From the IMG/VR virus record IMGVR_UViG_3300032895_000008, positions 1-41,230 of that record: a stretch of 41,230 nt of DNA; one strand, given 5' to 3'. Source of the stretch: a virus. The translations under genes were made by a program, and so were the position numbers. How positions within the stretch are numbered: the first letter of the stretch is position 1; the number at the start of each line of letters is the position of its first letter. Positions 37,718 to 41,230 of the stretch are shown here, one piece after another. The notes under the pieces were generated by a model, which was given only the letters and a program-made list of their open reading frames with translations, did no database searches and was not told where the DNA came from.

Positions 37718-38310
37718 GGCGCGACCCTCGCAGGGGCGGTGGGGAGCTCGCCCAAGCAGGAGGGCGCGGAGAGCCGAATGTCGCAGATCATGTGGATGCG
37801 ATCATCGGCGGAGTTGTTGATCACTTCGTGCTCGAGGAGGTTCTGAAACCAGAAGACGAGTCCGGGACGGAGCGCGAAGTGCTCATCGCCGCAGCGAAAG
37901 TCCACCCCGGGGAGCGCGGTCAGCACGAAGTGATAGCGCTCCCAGTAGGCGGCGTGCGCGGGGGTATCGGCGTGCGGATAGATGCGCCCGCCGGCACGGA
38001 GCTTATTGATCATGACGCGCCCGAGCCGCTCACCTTGCACCCGCGCCATGAGATCGAAGATGAGCGGCCGCGCCGCGGGCAGGTGGATCGAGCCGTCCAT
38101 CCACACGCACTCGTGGCTGTCGCGGCTCGAGCGCTCGAGCTCCGACACACTCGCCGGCGGGAAGCGCACGAACACGGTCTCGGTATCGCCGAAGGGGCCT
38201 TGCGGATAATCGCGCAGGTACGTATCGGCCTTCCAGAGCTGCGGCTGGCGCAGCAGTTGATTTAAGAGCGGCGCCGGATCGAAGGTGCAGATGGGCTGAA
38301 AGTTTCTCAT
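37714..38310 (-). CDS. Aspartyl/asparaginyl beta-hydroxylase-like dioxygenase
   Basis: From ATG 38310 (ATGA overlap), 198 residues. RIYPHADTP has the HxD pair of a 2-oxoglutarate/Fe(II) enzyme (His 113, Asp 115); ERYHFVLTALPGVDF and VFWFQNLLEHEVINNSADD supply the distal His 161 and Arg 171. These positions match Asp/Asn beta-hydroxylase domains, which hydroxylate proteins or peptides. Next to a GNAT and tail genes it may hydroxylate a virion protein, but this is inference. Confidence 0.8.
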   Translation of the reverse strand: MRNFQPICTFDPAPLLNQLLRQPQLWKADTYLRDYPQGPFGDTETVFVRFPPASVSELERSSRDSHECVWMDGSIHLPAARPLIFDLMARVQGERLGRVMINKLRAGGRIYPHADTPAHAAYWERYHFVLTALPGVDFRCGDEHFALRPGLVFWFQNLLEHEVINNSADDRIHMICDIRLSAPSCLGELPTAPARVAP

Positions 38311-38555
38311 ACGGGCGTCCCCGTCGCATTCACCCACACGGGCGAGGAGCCGGGCGTCTTGCACCACACCGGGTAGCCCAAGGTGGTATCGAACCAGAAC
38401 TGCCCGACGTAGAGGTTCGTCGTCGGCCGCGCACTCGTAGGCCCTGAGCTCGAGCTCGCCTGCAGGATCTGCTGCGCGATCGAAAACCACCCCGCCCAGG
38501 GCGGGCTCGTGCGCGCAAGCGCCATGCTCGGAAGGCCTCCCAAGGGCGAGCTCAT
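38307..38555 (-). CDS. Small tail-associated protein
   Basis: ATG 38555 (ATGA overlap), 82 residues. TNLYVGQFWFDTTLGYPVWC near 47-66 then SSPVWVNATGTPV is a short pattern seen in phage head-tail and needle-associated proteins. It lies right after the tail hub gene. Function by position. Confidence 0.65.
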   Translation of the reverse strand: MSSPLGGLPSMALARTSPPWAGWFSIAQQILQASSSSGPTSARPTTNLYVGQFWFDTTLGYPVWCKTPGSSPVWVNATGTPV

Positions 38556-40033
38556 GCACCCCCCGCAAGCGCGCGCACGCGCGTGATGGCGGCGCCGGCG
38601 GCGACGACGAACTTGACCGGGTCGGTCATCCGGAGCCTGAAGGTCAAGCCCCGCCCCCGGCCCCAGCGGCGGGTATTGACGCGCGTCACGTACTGGCCGA
38701 GCTGACCTAAAGGCACGATGCGCTCCGGCCCGAAGTTGCGCGCATCGCGGGCGCGCTGGATCATCACGTTCGGCGCATAGCCCTGAAGCGCGGGATTGGC
38801 GAGGCCCACCCCGGTCTCCATGTCGAAGTACAGCTGCCGGCAGGAGAGGATGTTGAAGTCCTTCAAGAGCACCGGGGTCACGAGCTCGCGCGGGATGATG
38901 TTGCCGTTGTCCTGATAGACCCCGGGATTGGGGTTGTACAGGTTCCCGTTCTGATAGTCCGCGATCCAGGTCTTGCCGTACCCGGTGGTCGAGAACTGCC
39001 CGATGTGCCGCTGCGCAATGCCCCAGGCCTGAAGGCCCGTCTGCGTCTCGGCCCAGAGATCCTCGGTCGCATCGTAAAGGAGCGAGCGGCCGAGCCCCAA
39101 GTTCGCGCTCGGGAAGGTCATCTGCACGAACTTGTGCGAGCCGTCCTGGTAGGAAAGCATCGTGCAGTCCGACACCTGCGCCTCGCGCGCAATCGCCTGG
39201 ATGATCCGGTCGACGTCCGGGGTGGAGACCACCTTGACCGCAAAGCCCTGGATGCGCGCGACCTGATAGCCCCCCTCCTTGGTGTAGCACAGGAACACGA
39301 TCGAGTCCCCGATATGCGCGCGGCCGAAGACGGCGCCTAAGCCGTACTCGGTCGCCGAGTTGGTCACGTACTGAAAGGGCTCCTGCGTCGCCCCGACGTT
39401 TTGCCAGAACTCAAGGTGCTGGTAGCTGAAGGCGACCACGAAGCCTGACACCGCATCGACCGCGACGATCCCGTCCGGGTACTGCACGGCGGCAAAGAAG
39501 GAGAGGCCCCCCCAGGTGGTGCCGTCGTTTAAGTTCGAGACAAACACGTTGTTCGTGCCCGGATCCTCGGCGAGGAAAAACCCGTTGCACTGGGCCAAGG
39601 ATTTGGCCCCGTTCGGAAAGCTCCCGCCGACCGTCACCAGGGCATTGGTGGTCGGCGTATAGACGTACCCGCCGTTCCCATCGACCACCATGATCTGGGT
39701 GGTATTCGCCGCCATCGAGACATTGCCGGCGGAGGTGCCGATGATGCCGGCCAAGCTCGTCACCCCGGCCGAGCTCACCGAGAGGAGCTGATTGCCCCCG
39801 ACGGTGTAGAGGTAGCTGTTCGAGCCCAAAAGCCCGCGGTTCGGGCCGTTCGAGGGCGTCGCCACGGTGAAGGCGTAGGCCATGCCGGGGGTGCCCAGGA
39901 GCACCACGGGGCTTCTGTCCTGATCTTTCCGCACCTCGATGTAGCAGTTCAGGCGCCGCTGGCGGGTGATGATCGGGGAGTTGGCGTATATCCCTTCGCC
40001 GAAGATCTTGATGCGCTTGAGCTTCGCGGTCAT
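38552..40033 (-). CDS. Tail hub/DNA stabilisation protein, P22 gp10-like
   Basis: A 493-residue protein. MTAKLKRIKIFGEGIYANSP and the LLGTPGMAYAF segment followed by repeated Gly-rich beta blades (GLLGSNSYLYTVGGNQLLSV, VGGSFPNGAKSLAQCNGFFL) form a beta-propeller typical of P22 gp10-like packaged-DNA stabilisation proteins. Overlaps the gp4-like gene by ATGA. It should close the portal channel after packaging. Confidence 0.82.
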   Translation of the reverse strand: MTAKLKRIKIFGEGIYANSPIITRQRRLNCYIEVRKDQDRSPVVLLGTPGMAYAFTVATPSNGPNRGLLGSNSYLYTVGGNQLLSVSSAGVTSLAGIIGTSAGNVSMAANTTQIMVVDGNGGYVYTPTTNALVTVGGSFPNGAKSLAQCNGFFLAEDPGTNNVFVSNLNDGTTWGGLSFFAAVQYPDGIVAVDAVSGFVVAFSYQHLEFWQNVGATQEPFQYVTNSATEYGLGAVFGRAHIGDSIVFLCYTKEGGYQVARIQGFAVKVVSTPDVDRIIQAIAREAQVSDCTMLSYQDGSHKFVQMTFPSANLGLGRSLLYDATEDLWAETQTGLQAWGIAQRHIGQFSTTGYGKTWIADYQNGNLYNPNPGVYQDNGNIIPRELVTPVLLKDFNILSCRQLYFDMETGVGLANPALQGYAPNVMIQRARDARNFGPERIVPLGQLGQYVTRVNTRRWGRGRGLTFRLRMTDPVKFVVAAGAAITRVRALAGGA

Positions 40034-41082
40034 GGCGAGTAGGGGCTCTCGGCATTGGGCTCAAAGTACACATCGGTCGTCGCCGGATCCCCCTGGCGGG
40101 CGACGGTGAGCGCCTCCTGGTAGTTCGCCTCCATGATCTGGGTCCACTCGCAGTCGAACATCGGCGCGATTTTCTTGCCATGGCCCCAGCACAGCGCATC
40201 GAACCAGGACTGCGGATAGTCGACCGCATCGCCGGGATTCACGAGGTCCTGGACCGGCGAGAGATACACGCAGTGCAGGTGCTTGGTCACATCCTGGGCG
40301 CCCCCCACATCGAGATAGAGAATTCCGTTCGGCGTCTGATTGCTGAACTGGCTCTCGTAGAGGATCGCGGTGGGGTCCGCGATGTTGGTGGAGGCGGTCT
40401 TCGTCGGCAGGCTCTCGTAGCGCTCCGTGGTCATGAAATTAAGCGGGGTGTCGTTCGCGTAGATATCGCGCAGCACGCAGGAGATCATCGCCAAGGGCCG
40501 GCGCGCCTTCGTGGTGTAGTTCCAGACGTAAGCGCCCGAGCTCGCGGCGCCGGAGAGCGGGAGGGCGAGACCCGCGGTGAGCGTCACGGAGTTCAACGAG
40601 CTCACCGTGGTCCAGAAGATATCCGACCCCACCACCACCCCGATGTAATCCCCGATGTTCATCTGCGTAACGGCCGCGCAGACGATCGATGAAGCCCCGC
40701 TCGCCGCGTTCGCAGTCAGAGTGCTCTGGCCAAAGCTCTGCGGATAGGCGAGCCCTGCGGTCGAGTCGACCCAGTTATCGCCGTTGAGCCCCAAGTTGTA
40801 GGCGAACTTCGAGTAGCCGAGGAAGAGGTCCGCCCGCTTGCGCGTCCACATCTTCAGGCCCGGTGCGAAGTCGGTGTTCCCCATCCAGGTCTTGACCATC
40901 ATGTTCAGGCGAAACGAGCAATCGGCGTACTCCTGGGCAGTCGGCTGCTCGTAGGGCTCGAGCGCGCCGATATCGAGCATCGCCTGGCGAATCACCTGGT
41001 ACTGCGTGCAGCTGAAGGTGTAGCTCCCCGAGGTCGACGGGGTGAAGGGCGAGGTCAGCAAGTTGATGTTGAGCGCGGTCAT
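40030..41082 (-). CDS. Head-to-tail adaptor, P22 gp4-like
   Basis: ATG 41082 (350 residues), overlapping the glycosyltransferase stop by ATGA. Residues about 27-70 contain YQVIRQAMLDIGALEPYEQP then FRLNMMVKTWMG, the opening of gp4-type adaptor proteins, followed by a beta-rich insert and a helical C-terminus with MFDCEWTQIMEANYQEALTV. It connects portal and tail hub. Length exceeds P22 gp4 (166 residues), so it has an added domain. Confidence 0.78.
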   Translation of the reverse strand: MTALNINLLTSPFTPSTSGSYTFSCTQYQVIRQAMLDIGALEPYEQPTAQEYADCSFRLNMMVKTWMGNTDFAPGLKMWTRKRADLFLGYSKFAYNLGLNGDNWVDSTAGLAYPQSFGQSTLTANAASGASSIVCAAVTQMNIGDYIGVVVGSDIFWTTVSSLNSVTLTAGLALPLSGAASSGAYVWNYTTKARRPLAMISCVLRDIYANDTPLNFMTTERYESLPTKTASTNIADPTAILYESQFSNQTPNGILYLDVGGAQDVTKHLHCVYLSPVQDLVNPGDAVDYPQSWFDALCWGHGKKIAPMFDCEWTQIMEANYQEALTVARQGDPATTDVYFEPNAESPYSP

Positions 41083-41230
41083 GCGAGGTGGGGGTTTAAG
41101 CGCTCCGTCTGCAAGGTGCTGTAGATCGCATCGCGAATTGCATGCCAGACCGCCGTGCCATCGAGATCGGCCATGCACTGAGCTATGCCGCGCTCTTTGT
41201 CCTGCTTACAGAACTCCCAGCTGTAATGCA
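41079..41230 (-). CDS. C-terminal end of the methyltransferase-glycosyltransferase fusion
   Basis: This stretch encodes the last residues of the protein beginning at 1643: the repeated 127 bases and then 25 unique bases ending RLNPHLA and TGA at 41081-41079. The stop overlaps the ATG of the gp4-like gene. Joined to 1-1643 it gives a frame of 1668 bases (556 codons). Confidence 0.88.
   Translation of the reverse strand, partial: HYSWEFCKQDKERGIAQCMADLDGTAVWHAIRDAIYSTLQTERLNPHLA
41104..41230. repeat. 127-bp direct terminal repeat, right copy
   Basis: Identical to bases 1-127; see the left copy. Confidence 0.95.

Noticed and set aside
1-41230. tRNA or rRNA genes
   Set aside because: No cloverleaf or rRNA segment was recognised by eye; a tRNA scan would be needed to exclude a tRNA fully.

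Overview
This window is a complete or nearly complete genome of a tailed, podovirus-type bacteriophage (about 41.1 kb, GC-rich, mostly well above 60 percent). The first 127 bases reappear exactly as the last 127 bases, and one gene runs across that junction, so the sequence is a circular map opened inside a gene. The host is most likely a Gram-negative, GC-rich bacterium, probably a proteobacterium. The grounds are a nested Rz/Rz1 spanin pair that needs an outer membrane, heptose-type sugar genes, a CsrA homologue and perfect DnaA boxes of the E. coli type. No integrase, DNA polymerase, helicase, primase, RNA polymerase or tRNA gene was seen.

Almost all genes lie on the minus strand; read in transcription order (high to low coordinates) the map is as follows. 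A leftward promoter near 22.85 kb drives an early or middle block (22.7 to 15.1 kb) of small tightly overlapping genes. These include an HTH replication-initiator candidate carrying iterons and a DnaA box, a VRR-NUC nuclease, a heptose kinase (HldE N-half), a cupin, a DpdA/TGT-like transglycosylase and a heptose-phosphate nucleotidyltransferase (HldE C-half). Next come a ParB-domain DNA methyltransferase and the terminase subunits (14.5 to 11.2 kb). They are followed by small proteins, a twin-arginine protein ending in a copy of the capsid N-terminus, the portal, the scaffold candidate, an N4-gp56-type major capsid protein and small capsid-associated paralogues (11 to 1.7 kb). A methyltransferase-glycosyltransferase fusion crosses the circular junction. 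It leads into the P22-like tail machine (gp4-like and gp10-like), a 2-oxoglutarate hydroxylase, a GNAT acetyltransferase, three ejection or internal virion proteins, a PurD-like ATP-grasp ligase, a tail fibre and a beta-helix tailspike (41 to 28.1 kb). The lysis cassette follows (28.1 to 26.3 kb: membrane proteins, endolysin, holin candidates, Rz/Rz1).

One short block (23.3 to 25.9 kb) is read on the plus strand from a divergent promoter facing a Cro-like repressor. It holds small zinc-ribbon proteins, a 289-residue protein whose linker codons contain three perfect DnaA boxes, and a CsrA homologue. With no phage polymerase visible, the simplest model is that the HTH protein and host DnaA fire an iteron/DnaA-box origin and the host replisome copies the genome.

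The most unusual content is (1) a split HldE-type pathway with a GT9 glycosyltransferase fused to a methyltransferase, (2) a DpdA/TGT-like base-exchange enzyme, (3) a TAT-signal protein fused to a near copy of the capsid N-terminus, (4) the iteron/hairpin plus DnaA-box arrangement, and (5) small-molecule enzymes (PurD-like ligase, Asp/Asn hydroxylase, GNAT) embedded among virion genes.
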